A stretch of DNA of 60,487 bases from Parabacteroides sp. (GTDB taxonomy: Bacteria > Bacteroidota > Bacteroidia > Bacteroidales > Tannerellaceae). The number at the start of each line of letters is the position of its first letter. Positions within the stretch are counted from its first letter, which is position 1. The stretch spans positions 1-60,487 of the forward strand of contig JAHHQS010000004.1 of the NCBI GenBank assembly GCA_020026285.1. Reading direction: 5' to 3'. The notes beneath the pieces were generated by a model, which saw only the letters and a list, made by a program, of their open reading frames with translations, was not told the origin of the DNA and did not search any database. Below, piece by piece: positions 44,609 through 52,735 of the stretch. The position numbers and the translations under genes were made by a program.

Positions 44609-45618
44609 TATGCAATATATTTAACCTCTGGAATCAGATCTATTCCAAAACGGTCTCTTACAGCAGAACGAATACTTTCTGCCACCAACGCAATTTCATC
44701 ACCTGTTGCCGCACCTAAATTTACCAAAACCAACGCTTGTTTTTCGTAAACTCCTACTTCACCGTGCCGTTTTCCTTTAAATCCACATTTTTCAATCAGC
44801 CATCCCGCTGAAACTTTTATTTTATCGTCAGCAGCTGGATAAGAAGGGACATCCGGATATTCTTTTTTGATAATTTCAAAAAGTCTCTTGTCAATCATTG
44901 GGTTCATAAAGAAACTTCCCGCATTACCCAGCACTTCCGGATCAGGAAGCTTTGACATACGAATAGCAATGACTGCTGCACGTACAGCTTTCAAAGAAAG
45001 TTCTTTACCATCCAATGTATTCTTCAATGCACCATATTCCAACTTATAAACCGGTTGTTTGGACAGCTTCAGTGTTACATAAGTCACAATATGAGGATCC
45101 TGATGAGGATCTTTGAAACGACTCATCCGGTAAGCATATTTACATTCTTCATTACTGAAATGATGCTTTTCGAAACTCAACTGATTCCATGCCTCAACAG
45201 TTTCAACCACATCTTTCATTTCAACACCATAGGCTCCGATATTTTGCACGGCAGCAGCTCCCACTTCCCCTGGAATTAATGAAAGATTCTCAATACCTCC
45301 CCAACCTTGAGAAACGGCATAAGCTACAACATCATCCCAGACTTCGCCTGCTCCTACCCTTATCCAGACAAAAGATTCGTCTTCACGTACCTTTTCGATT
45401 CCATGAATAGCCGAATGAAGAACGATTCCGTTTATATCATTTATGAATAACAGATTACTTCCTTTACCTATATGTAAAGAGTAACATTCCTGAAAATATT
45501 CATCGTGCAATATTTTCTGCAAGTCTTCTTCATTTTCATATTCCATGAACCAACGAGTCTTGGCTGCTAAATGGAATGTATTGTATTTCTCAAGTGAAAA
45601 ATTTTGTTCGATTCTCAT
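44608..45618 (-). CDS. murB: UDP-N-acetylenolpyruvoylglucosamine reductase
   Basis: This FAD enzyme makes UDP-N-acetylmuramate for peptidoglycan. It has 336 residues from the ATG at 45618, typical of the type I (E. coli-like) form with a YxxSxF-type insert (CKYAYRMSRFKD). FAD-binding blocks are IGKGSNLLF and LSLIPGEVGAAAVQNIGAYG. The C-terminus has AGWLIEKCGFKG and LVLVNLGAATGDEI. A TTG 21 bp upstream lies within the -7 box and is rejected. It is coupled to the MBL hydrolase. Confidence 0.93.
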   Translation of the reverse strand: MRIEQNFSLEKYNTFHLAAKTRWFMEYENEEDLQKILHDEYFQECYSLHIGKGSNLLFINDINGIVLHSAIHGIEKVREDESFVWIRVGAGEVWDDVVAYAVSQGWGGIENLSLIPGEVGAAAVQNIGAYGVEMKDVVETVEAWNQLSFEKHHFSNEECKYAYRMSRFKDPHQDPHIVTYVTLKLSKQPVYKLEYGALKNTLDGKELSLKAVRAAVIAIRMSKLPDPEVLGNAGSFFMNPMIDKRLFEIIKKEYPDVPSYPAADDKIKVSAGWLIEKCGFKGKRHGEVGVYEKQALVLVNLGAATGDEIALVAESIRSAVRDRFGIDLIPEVKYIA

Positions 45619-45636
45619 AAATAATTTCTTTTGGTA

Positions 45637-45644
45637 CAAAGATA
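45637..45644 (-). promoter_or_regulatory. -7 promoter box of murB; decides its start
   Basis: The minus strand reads TATCTTTG, about 18 bp before the ATG at 45618. An in-frame TTG at 45639 falls inside the box. Confidence 0.5.
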
Positions 45645-45763
45645 ACCATTGTATATTTAATCAGGATTCTATTTACAACGATATTTACATCTAACGTCTT
45701 ATATATCTATCATTCATAAAAATAACAATCCCGGACTTAACCTTTTTTTCATAAAACCCGTAT

Positions 45764-45870
45764 TCATTTATTTAATTCACTGTTATGAATTAAACAATTC
45801 ATATAAACAGATTAATCAATTCACATAGATGAATTATATAATTCATATATGTGAATTAACTAATAATTCA
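45764..45870. repeat. Array of TGAATT-N4-AATTCA palindromes on a 22-bp period
   Basis: Palindromes are centred at 45793.5 (TATGAATT-AAAC-AATTCATA), 45815.5 (degenerate, GATT-AATC-AATTC) and 45837.5 (perfect 18-mer ATGAATTATATAATTCAT), exactly 22 bp apart. Decayed copies lie at 45771.5 and about 45861 (shifted by three bases). Read as direct repeats, each 22-nt unit starts AATTCA. The array sits in the 575-bp divergent gap between murB and the alcohol dehydrogenase gene. The rest of the gap (45871-46159) shows no gene or clear structure. Confidence 0.8.
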
Positions 45871-46159
45871 ATATTTTCCATTAAAACATCAATCTGACCC
45901 TTCAAAAAGATCTAGATGTTCTAATCTGTATAGAGTTTTTGTTTACAAATACTGTTATCAGTAATCTAAAATTATATTGCTACAGGATTTGTTTTCCGGA
46001 ATAATTTTTGGTGATTTTTGATGTATCATTCAGGGGAATCCGGCTGATAATGTACACGAATAAATACACCTTTTCTTTTTTTAAGGTTATTTTTTACATC
46101 AAACTCAATTTTATAAATCAGCGGATTTTTTTTATAACTTCCCACTCCTGTAAATCATC

Positions 46160-46167
46160 TACTTTTG
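46160..46167 (+). promoter_or_regulatory. -7 promoter box of the alcohol dehydrogenase gene
   Basis: TACTTTTG matches TAnnTTTG and lies 26 bp before the ATG. No TTTG is seen at -33, which may mean that an activator is needed. Confidence 0.5.
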
Positions 46168-46193
46168 CAGCATAACAAGAAACAATAGAAATT

Positions 46194-47348
46194 ATGGCAA
46201 AATTATTTGGTACTGGTGAATTATATCACGGATTAGGTTCGTTAGAAGAACTAAAACAAATTAAAGGTAAAAAGGCTGTTATCGTTATCGGAGGAAGCTC
46301 TGTACGTAAAAACGGTAGCCTTGACAAGGTTGAAAAGATCTTAAAAGAATCAGGTTTTGAAACAGCTATTTTTAGTGGTGTTGAATCAGACCCTTCTGTT
46401 ACTACTGTTCGTTTAGGTGTACAGATGTTTAATGAATTCCAGCCAGATTGGGTAATCGGTTTAGGTGGTTGTTCAGCAATCGACGCAGCAAAAGCGATGT
46501 GGGCTATGTACGAACACCCAGACTTGACTTTCGAAAAGATGACAGAAGTTGGAGGTATTCCTCCTTTGCGTAATAAAGCTCATTTCGCAGCCATTCCTTC
46601 AACAAGTGGAACAGGTACAGAAATCACAGCTTTGGCAGTTATCACAGACACTGAAAAGGGAGTAAAATACCCTTTGGTTTCTTTCGAATTGTTACCAGAC
46701 TTCTCTATTGTTGACGGTGAATTATGCAAATCAATGCCTAAGAATGTAACAGCAAACACTGGTCTTGACGCATTAACTCACTGTGTTGAAGCTTACGTTT
46801 CAAATATTGATGACAACTATGCTGATGCTATGGCAAAAGGTGGTATTCAATTGATTTTCTCAAACCTTGAAAAAGCAATTAATACTCCGGAAGATGGTCA
46901 GGCTCGTCAGAATATGCACGACGCTTCTTGCCTGGGTGGTTACGCCTTCACTAACGCCTGGTTAGGAATCGCTCACTCTTTGGCTCATCAGATGGGTGGT
47001 GTTTTCGGTATTCCTCACGGTTGTGCTAACGCTTTGGTTCTTCCTAACGTAATTCGTTACAACATGAAAGAAACTGATCGTTATAATGACCTGGCAGATT
47101 TGATCAATTGCGGAAAAACAGGTGAAGACTTCGCTGTTGCTATTGAAAATCTTCGTAAACAATCAGGTGTTCCAGCATCTATCGCTGAATACGGAATTGA
47201 AGAAGAAGCTTGGAAAAAGGCAATCTCAGGTATGGCAGAACATGCATTGCAGGATCCATGTACAGGTTTCAACCCAAGAAAACCAACTACAGAAGATTTA
47301 GCCAAGATTTATGAATCAATCTTTAACGGGGAAAAAATAAACTTTTAA
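46194..47348 (+). CDS. Iron-containing alcohol dehydrogenase
   Basis: This 384-residue group III alcohol dehydrogenase has an NAD(P)-binding N-terminal half (VIGLGGCSAIDAAKAMW) and an iron-binding helical half with the histidines of HSLAHQMGGVFGIPHGCANA and DALTHCVEAY. The GTGTEIT block is also conserved. It probably interconverts a primary alcohol or diol and its aldehyde with NAD(P)H; substrate unknown. Its translation start is A-rich, and codon use looks like that of a highly expressed gene. An AraC regulator follows on the same strand after a terminator. Confidence 0.88.
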   Translation: MAKLFGTGELYHGLGSLEELKQIKGKKAVIVIGGSSVRKNGSLDKVEKILKESGFETAIFSGVESDPSVTTVRLGVQMFNEFQPDWVIGLGGCSAIDAAKAMWAMYEHPDLTFEKMTEVGGIPPLRNKAHFAAIPSTSGTGTEITALAVITDTEKGVKYPLVSFELLPDFSIVDGELCKSMPKNVTANTGLDALTHCVEAYVSNIDDNYADAMAKGGIQLIFSNLEKAINTPEDGQARQNMHDASCLGGYAFTNAWLGIAHSLAHQMGGVFGIPHGCANALVLPNVIRYNMKETDRYNDLADLINCGKTGEDFAVAIENLRKQSGVPASIAEYGIEEEAWKKAISGMAEHALQDPCTGFNPRKPTTEDLAKIYESIFNGEKINF

Positions 47349-47372
47349 CCTGTGATTATTATTAGTTCATTT

Positions 47373-47406
47373 AGAGGGTATCCATTTGGATGCCCTCTTT
47401 TCTTTT
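47373..47406 (+). terminator. Intrinsic terminator of the alcohol dehydrogenase gene
   Basis: Stem AGAGGGTATCC / GGATGCCCTCT with an ATTT loop is followed by TTTCTTTTTT. Confidence 0.85.
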
Positions 47407-47474
47407 TTAGAATATTTGTACAATAGAATGAATATATTTAATTTTACCGAAGAGTTTAACACATTCTATTGAAA

Positions 47475-48347
47475 ATGAACATCAATAACAAATCTCTAGA
47501 TTCATATACGAAAGACAATTTTTGCAAAATATTCTCTTTCCAGTCATTCAATTCTGCAACTGTAGAAAAAGAGATTCATAGACATCAGTTTTTTCAGATA
47601 TTGCTTTTGAAAAAAGGAAAGATAAAACATTGGATAGATTTTGAAATGAAAGAGGCTGAGGCTCCTTTTATTTCCGTATTATTTCCTAATCAGGTCCATC
47701 GAATGGAATTAAACGAGGAAGCCGAAGCTGATGTCATCATGTTTGATGAAACGGTTTTCTGTTCTTCTCTGTTGGCTAATGAATTGAAAGAATACAATAT
47801 TGATTTACAAAAAAGGATAAACCACATCACCGATATTCCAGTCAATGAATGGGAAGAAATACAAAAGTTTCTGAAAAGTATTCTATCTATCTGGCCCAAT
47901 ATCAATATGATTCGAAAAATGCAGATCAAATTTATGATCAAAGTCATACTTCTTAAAATCATTGATATGGCTCCTATCGTAAAACCGCTGGAAAATGTAG
48001 ATGCCGATTTACAAGTTTATCTGCAGTTCAGAGAATTTATAAATGCTGAATTTGCTACTCAAAAGAAAGTACAATATTATGCTGACAAACTTGGGGTATC
48101 GACAAAGAAGCTTACTTCCGTCTGCTTTAAATATACCGGACACTCTCCTTTGGAGATTATCCATGAGAAATTATGTATTGAATTAAAGAAAGCTTTTGTT
48201 GATGACGGATTGCTTTTAAAAGAAATAGCTTTCCAGTTCGGCTTTTCCTCTCAGTCGGCATTGAATAAATTCATAGAAAGACAGTTCGGCTGTTCTCCTC
48301 AGAAATGGAGAATCGAACTAGAAAAAAGTATGATGGGTAAGATTTAA
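47475..48347 (+). CDS. AraC-family transcriptional regulator
   Basis: This 290-residue protein has an N-terminal cupin-like domain (about 25-160, EIHRHQFFQILLLKKGKIKH) and a C-terminal AraC helix-turn-helix pair (about 185-285): YYADKLGVSTKKLTSVCFKY and FQFGFSSQSALNKFIERQFG. The ATG at 47475 is preferred over a TTG six bases earlier. It may control the adjacent alcohol dehydrogenase gene, but only position supports this. Confidence 0.83.
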   Translation: MNINNKSLDSYTKDNFCKIFSFQSFNSATVEKEIHRHQFFQILLLKKGKIKHWIDFEMKEAEAPFISVLFPNQVHRMELNEEAEADVIMFDETVFCSSLLANELKEYNIDLQKRINHITDIPVNEWEEIQKFLKSILSIWPNINMIRKMQIKFMIKVILLKIIDMAPIVKPLENVDADLQVYLQFREFINAEFATQKKVQYYADKLGVSTKKLTSVCFKYTGHSPLEIIHEKLCIELKKAFVDDGLLLKEIAFQFGFSSQSALNKFIERQFGCSPQKWRIELEKSMMGKI

Positions 48348-48383
48348 AAGACAAACGAAAATTATACTCAGGTATTATAATAT

Positions 48384-48422
48384 AAAAGAAGAGCTCCTCT
48401 GAATCAGAAGAGCTCTTCTTTT
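48384..48422. terminator. Bidirectional terminator
   Basis: 17-nt arms (48384-48400 and 48406-48422, AAAAGAAGAGCTC...) with one mismatch and a GAATC loop lie between the convergent AraC and HU-SPOR genes. Confidence 0.8.
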
Positions 48423-48455
48423 ATATATCTTGTGTGTTTTATCAGCTATCACAAA

Positions 48456-49526
48456 TTATCTGGTTATAAACAACCAGGCATCTTTATAATCTTTATGCTT
48501 CCTAAGATCGGCCATATAAGTTTCAGCTTCATCTCTTTCCAGGAAACAATCAGCATAAACACGATAATTATTTTTATTCAACGTGATAGCCGCATTGGCA
48601 CAAACATTCCTATCAACACCTTCCAAGTATGTATTTGCCTGTTCTGAAGTAGGGAAACTTGCAATCACAATATAATACTTTTTAGATTTGACAGCTGCTG
48701 GTTTCGGAGCTTGTTTTTTAGCTGACGCCTCAACTTTTACCTCTTTAGTACTTTCAGAAGAGATCATCATTTCTGAAGGTTGCTCTTTCTCTACTGCAGC
48801 AATGATGTTGGCTTCTTCTTTTTTTACTTCAACTGCAGAAGCAGGCATCTCTATCTGATTGTTCACATCGTTCGTTCTGTCCAAATTCACATTAGAACGA
48901 TTTGCAGTTACCGATGGAACAAAACTTGCCGTATACGCATCACGACTGACATCCTTTACAGGAGTAGAAGTTGTTAATAACAAGACAATGATGGCTGCAA
49001 CGGCTGCAGCAATATGAAAGATTCGTTTGTTCACAGGAATATAATAAACATCCTTTCGCAATTCATCCTCCACATCAACATGTTCAATCTTCTTAGGCAA
49101 CTTCGCACTCAATGGTTCGAATACAAAAGAAGGCAAACCAAACATAGACATATTCAACCATTCGGAATCACCTGACTGAAAAATCATTTGGTTTTCGTCA
49201 CCCAATGAAACGAAACCGATATTTCCTAACTGATAGGATTTATTTTTATTTAGTTCCTGCTTCAAAACGGCAACATCGTCCAACATAAACTGACGGGCCA
49301 CTTTATATTCCACTTTTTCAATCTGCATATACGATTCTATTAACAAGCCATCGTTATGCTGCAAAGTTTCGTTGAAAACAACTTCTTTCCTGGATGGTTC
49401 AAACTGAAATTTATCTACATTGTAAGTAGCAACAACTTCTTGTTTGACAAAACCACCAAACCCGGGAACAATGACACAATCATGTTCCAATAAAAGTTTT
49501 TCTATATGTTTAATTAACCTAAGCAT
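48456..49526 (-). CDS. HU-like domain / transmembrane / SPOR domain protein
   Basis: This 356-residue protein has an N-terminal HU-CCDC81-like region (about 1-100: HDCVIVPGFGGFV, then a basic FEPSRKEVVFNETLQHNDG), a single TM helix (about 170-188, IFHIAAAVAAIIVLLLTT), a low-complexity E/K-rich linker, and a C-terminal SPOR domain (about 283-356, KKYYIVIASFPTSEQANTYLEG). SPOR domains bind glycan strands bared at the division septum. The N-terminal domain faces the cytoplasm and belongs to a DNA-binding superfamily. It is divergent from the cobalamin operon. Confidence 0.83.
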   Translation of the reverse strand: MLRLIKHIEKLLLEHDCVIVPGFGGFVKQEVVATYNVDKFQFEPSRKEVVFNETLQHNDGLLIESYMQIEKVEYKVARQFMLDDVAVLKQELNKNKSYQLGNIGFVSLGDENQMIFQSGDSEWLNMSMFGLPSFVFEPLSAKLPKKIEHVDVEDELRKDVYYIPVNKRIFHIAAAVAAIIVLLLTTSTPVKDVSRDAYTASFVPSVTANRSNVNLDRTNDVNNQIEMPASAVEVKKEEANIIAAVEKEQPSEMMISSESTKEVKVEASAKKQAPKPAAVKSKKYYIVIASFPTSEQANTYLEGVDRNVCANAAITLNKNNYRVYADCFLERDEAETYMADLRKHKDYKDAWLFITR

Positions 49527-49530
49527 AACA

Positions 49531-49560
49531 CAAAGATAGATATCTTTCGGGGAAAAACAA
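49531..49560 (-). promoter_or_regulatory. Promoter of the HU-SPOR gene, very close to its start codon
   Basis: On the minus strand TTG (49560-49558) and TATCTTTG (49538-49531) are spaced 19 bp, a full match. The predicted transcription start falls within a few bases of the ATG (49526), so the mRNA would be leaderless or nearly so. Confidence 0.6.
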
Positions 49561-49581
49561 CGCGATTTGTAAGAAATTAGC

Positions 49582-49589
49582 TAATTTTG
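49582..49589 (+). promoter_or_regulatory. -7 promoter box of the cobalamin operon
   Basis: TAATTTTG lies 15 bp before the ATG at 49605. No -33 element is at the right distance. The 78-bp gap to the divergent gene has no space for a cobalamin riboswitch. Confidence 0.45.
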
Positions 49590-49604
49590 TTGCTTCAAAC
49601 GGAC

Positions 49605-50552
49605 ATGAATATGTTTAACACAAACTATTTACTTCATAAGACAATTCCTTTTCTGACAGGATGGTTAACAGATCGACTGTTGGGAGACCCGGAAAACTGG
49701 CCACATCCCGTTGTCTGGTTCGGCAAAGCTATTTCTTTTTGGGAAAAGCGTTTGAATAAAGATGAAGACAGAATTTTAAAAGGTGGTATCATGGCTGTCA
49801 CTTTAATTACAGGCGTATATCTTATCACTTATGGAATTCTTTATTTCGCAGGAGTTATCCATCCCCTGTTTTCCTCTTTGCTGATAGCAATCGGTGTTTT
49901 TTTCTGTTTGGCAGGAAAAACGTTGATTTCTGAAGTAAAAGCTGTATTTGAAGCTGTAGATAGAAGTACAGAAGAAGGTCGAAAACAAGTTGCACGCATA
50001 GTAGGACGAGACACCTCTTCGCTTTCTCCACAGGAAATCAGAGCAGCAGCCTTGGAAACTTTAGCCGAAAATCTGAGTGACGGTGTTATTGCTCCCATGT
50101 TTTGGTTTGGTCTTTTGGGACTACCGGGAATGATGGCCTATAAAATGGTGAATACGCTTGATTCGATGGTAGGATATAAAAATGAAAGATATCTTGAATA
50201 TGGAAGAATAGCTGCAAGAATTGATGATATTGCCAATTATATTCCGGCACGTATCACAGCTTTTCTGATGTTGCTGGTAACAAGAAATCTCAATAAAAGG
50301 AACTTTGTTTTCAAATACGGAAGGGCTCATGCCAGTCCAAACTCAGGTTATCCGGAAGCGGCTCTGGCAGCTATATTAAACTGTCAGTTCGGCGGAACCC
50401 ATGATTATTTTGGCAAACCGGTAGTAAAACCGTTTATAGGCACCAATGCACGCAGCTTCACAACAGAAGATATGCTGCAGGCCGTTCGCATCAATAGCAG
50501 AGCAGAGCTGGCGATGGGAATTTGTATTAGTATTATTTCTGCTTTAGCATAA
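49605..50552 (+). CDS. cbiB: Adenosylcobinamide-phosphate synthase
   Basis: This inner-membrane enzyme attaches the aminopropanol (phosphate) arm to adenosylcobyric acid. It has 315 residues with several TM segments. Family blocks are FLTGWLTDRLLGDPENWPHP, ENLSDGVIAPMFWF and YKMVNTLDSMVGY. The ATG at 49605 (or 49611) is preferred to a TTG at 49587 that overlaps the promoter box. It is the first gene of the six-gene nucleotide-loop operon. In some nomenclatures it is called cobD. Confidence 0.9.
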   Translation: MNMFNTNYLLHKTIPFLTGWLTDRLLGDPENWPHPVVWFGKAISFWEKRLNKDEDRILKGGIMAVTLITGVYLITYGILYFAGVIHPLFSSLLIAIGVFFCLAGKTLISEVKAVFEAVDRSTEEGRKQVARIVGRDTSSLSPQEIRAAALETLAENLSDGVIAPMFWFGLLGLPGMMAYKMVNTLDSMVGYKNERYLEYGRIAARIDDIANYIPARITAFLMLLVTRNLNKRNFVFKYGRAHASPNSGYPEAALAAILNCQFGGTHDYFGKPVVKPFIGTNARSFTTEDMLQAVRINSRAELAMGICISIISALA

Positions 50553-50572
50553 AAACATTCGTAAACAATTAT

Positions 50573-51166
50573 ATGGAAATCAGATTAAATAAATTAATGA
50601 GTGATGCAGGAATCTGTTCACGTCGTGAAGCAGACAAGTTCATCGAAATGGGTCGTGTAACCGTTAATGGAGAACAACCTTTAATGGGACAGAAAGTCAC
50701 TGAAAAGGATGTAGTTCTTGTTGATGGCGAACAGGTAAAGATAGGAACTCGTTCCGTGTCAGGTACAATCAAAGCCGCTACCCCCAAGATAGAAAACTTA
50801 GTTTTAGGGCCAAAAAGTAACAGACCTGTAAGTCCTCGTTCCGGAAGACCGTCAAGACCAGCTTCAAAAAATTCAGAGAATGAAGAAAATACAGGAAGCA
50901 GACGTAAACATTACGTGAAATATAATAAATATGCTGCAGCCCGTCACGCACAAAAAGAACATGAAAACCAAGGAGGCAAGCCGAAAGTAGATAAAGAAAA
51001 AGTCCTGCGTGAAGCTTTACAGCCTAAATTTGGGAAATCATTGAGTCGTTCTGCCGTCGCTCAGCGAATGGCATCTTCTTCTAAATCAGCCAGTCTGAGA
51101 AAGACCAGCAATAATAATCCGATCTATAAAGCTAAACGGATTGCAAGAAGGAAAGGCGAAGAATAA
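50573..51166 (+). CDS. S4-domain RNA-binding protein without a catalytic domain
   Basis: This 197-residue protein has an S4 domain at the N-terminus (about 2-60: RLNKLMSDAGICSRREADKF, GRVTVNG) just like RluB/RluF-type pseudouridine synthases. The synthase domain is absent. The remainder (about 65-197) is basic and low-complexity (SPRSGRPSRPASKNSENE, SRRKHYVKYNKYAAARHAQ), ending KAKRIARRKGEE. It probably binds rRNA or tRNA. It lies inside the cobalamin operon, 20 bp after cbiB and overlapping the cobU start by one base, with no evident functional link. Confidence 0.8.
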   Translation: MEIRLNKLMSDAGICSRREADKFIEMGRVTVNGEQPLMGQKVTEKDVVLVDGEQVKIGTRSVSGTIKAATPKIENLVLGPKSNRPVSPRSGRPSRPASKNSENEENTGSRRKHYVKYNKYAAARHAQKEHENQGGKPKVDKEKVLREALQPKFGKSLSRSAVAQRMASSSKSASLRKTSNNNPIYKAKRIARRKGEE

Positions 51167-51678
51167 TGAAAAGATATATCGTCTTGGTTACCGGAGGACA
51201 ACGTTCCGGCAAAAGTCGTTACGCTCAAGACAGAGCATTGAGTACAAGTCCGAATCCGGTTTATCTGGCAACATCCCGCATCTGGGACGAAGAATTCCGT
51301 CAGCGTGTTCTTCGTCACCAGGCAGATCGCGGACCTGAATGGACTAACATTGAAGAGGAAAAGTATCTAAGTCGTCATTCGCTGGAAGGACGCGTTATAG
51401 TCATCGATTGTGTGACACTTTGGAGTACGAATTTCTTCTTCGACAATAACAGCCAGGTTGATAAATCCCTGGAGGAGCTCAAAAAGGAATTTGATAAATT
51501 CACAGCACAAGATGCTTTTTTCATATTTGTAACTAACGAATTGGGAATGGGTGGTGTATCCATTGATGAAACACAGAGAAAATTCACTGATTTACAAGGA
51601 TGGATGAATCAATACATAGCTTCTAAAGCAGATGAAGTAATTCTGATGGTCAGCGGTATTCCTGTTCCTGTAAAATAA
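51166..51678 (+). CDS. cobU: Adenosylcobinamide kinase / guanylyltransferase
   Basis: It phosphorylates adenosylcobinamide and transfers GMP to it. It has 170 residues. The P-loop is GGQRSGKS (10-17) and the probable guanylylated histidine is His51 in RHQADRGPEW. The C-terminal block NELGMGGVSIDETQRKF and NQYIASKADEVILMVSGIP are typical. It starts within the previous gene's stop and is followed by cobT after 17 bp. Confidence 0.93.
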   Translation: MKRYIVLVTGGQRSGKSRYAQDRALSTSPNPVYLATSRIWDEEFRQRVLRHQADRGPEWTNIEEEKYLSRHSLEGRVIVIDCVTLWSTNFFFDNNSQVDKSLEELKKEFDKFTAQDAFFIFVTNELGMGGVSIDETQRKFTDLQGWMNQYIASKADEVILMVSGIPVPVK

Positions 51679-51695
51679 ATTAAAAAGACTAAACC

Positions 51696-52733
51696 ATGAT
51701 TACTTTTAATATTGAAAAGCCAGATGAGGCTATCAGATGTAAGCTTGAAAATCGTATCAACAGCTTGGCCAAACCCAAAGGCTCCTTAGGTCGATTGGAG
51801 TCTCTCGCTCTACAAATCGGAATGATCCAGCAAACATTGACCCCTGTCCTTTCACATCCTACTAATGTTATTTACGCTGCCGATCATGGTATTGCCGACG
51901 AAGGTGTGAGTTTGTCTCCTAAAGAAGTAACACGTCAGGTTATTTACAATTTTTTAAATGGAGGTTCTGGAGTTTGTTATCTGTCACGCCAACATGGATT
52001 TGACATGAAGATTGTTGATGGAGGAGTTGATTATGATTTTCCAGACAATCCACGAATCATCAGCAGAAAAGTTAGAAAAGGGACTCGTAATTTTCTATAC
52101 GAAGCAGCCATGACGCAGGAAGAAATGGAAAAAGCCTTGGAATATGGAGCTGAAATAGTGACCAATTGTCATGAAGAAGGCTGTAATGTTATCAGTTTCG
52201 GAGAAATGGGTATAGGAAACACATCCGCATCCAGTATGTGGATGACTAATCTAACCGGTATTCCATTGAAAGAATGTGTCGGTGCAGGAAGTGGTCTAAA
52301 TACTGAAGGCGTTCAACATAAATATAACGTATTAAAACAGGCACAAGAAAATTATAATGGAGATGGAAGCACACTAGATATCATGCGTTATTTTGGAGGA
52401 ATTGAAATGGTTATGGCAGTTGGCGGAATGCTTCGTGCAGCCGAACTAAAAATGATCATTTTAGTTGACGGATTTATCATGACCAACTGCGTATTGGCAG
52501 CTTCTCGCCTTTATCCAAATATGCTGCCTTATTGCATCTTCTGTCATTGTGGAGACGAAAGCGGGCACAAGAAAGTTCTTGATTTTCTTCATGCCGAACC
52601 TCTATTATATCTGGGCTTACGTCTAGGAGAAGGATCCGGTTCTGTCTGTGCTTATCCAATTGTAGATTCGGCAGTTCGCATGATTAATGAAATGCATACT
52701 TTCGAGCAAGAGGCTATCACTAAATATTTCTGA
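51696..52733 (+). CDS. cobT: Nicotinate-nucleotide:dimethylbenzimidazole phosphoribosyltransferase
   Basis: It activates the lower-ligand base (5,6-dimethylbenzimidazole or an analogue) as alpha-ribotide. It has 345 residues. Blocks are [41 protein letters not shown] and, at the end, LRLGEGSGS. The preferred base cannot be read from the sequence. It is followed two bases later by cobS. Confidence 0.94.
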   Translation: MITFNIEKPDEAIRCKLENRINSLAKPKGSLGRLESLALQIGMIQQTLTPVLSHPTNVIYAADHGIADEGVSLSPKEVTRQVIYNFLNGGSGVCYLSRQHGFDMKIVDGGVDYDFPDNPRIISRKVRKGTRNFLYEAAMTQEEMEKALEYGAEIVTNCHEEGCNVISFGEMGIGNTSASSMWMTNLTGIPLKECVGAGSGLNTEGVQHKYNVLKQAQENYNGDGSTLDIMRYFGGIEMVMAVGGMLRAAELKMIILVDGFIMTNCVLAASRLYPNMLPYCIFCHCGDESGHKKVLDFLHAEPLLYLGLRLGEGSGSVCAYPIVDSAVRMINEMHTFEQEAITKYF

Positions 52734-52735
52734 TC

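Noticed and set aside
49527..49604. Cobalamin riboswitch before cbiB
   Set aside because: The gap is too short and no B12-box-like sequence was seen.
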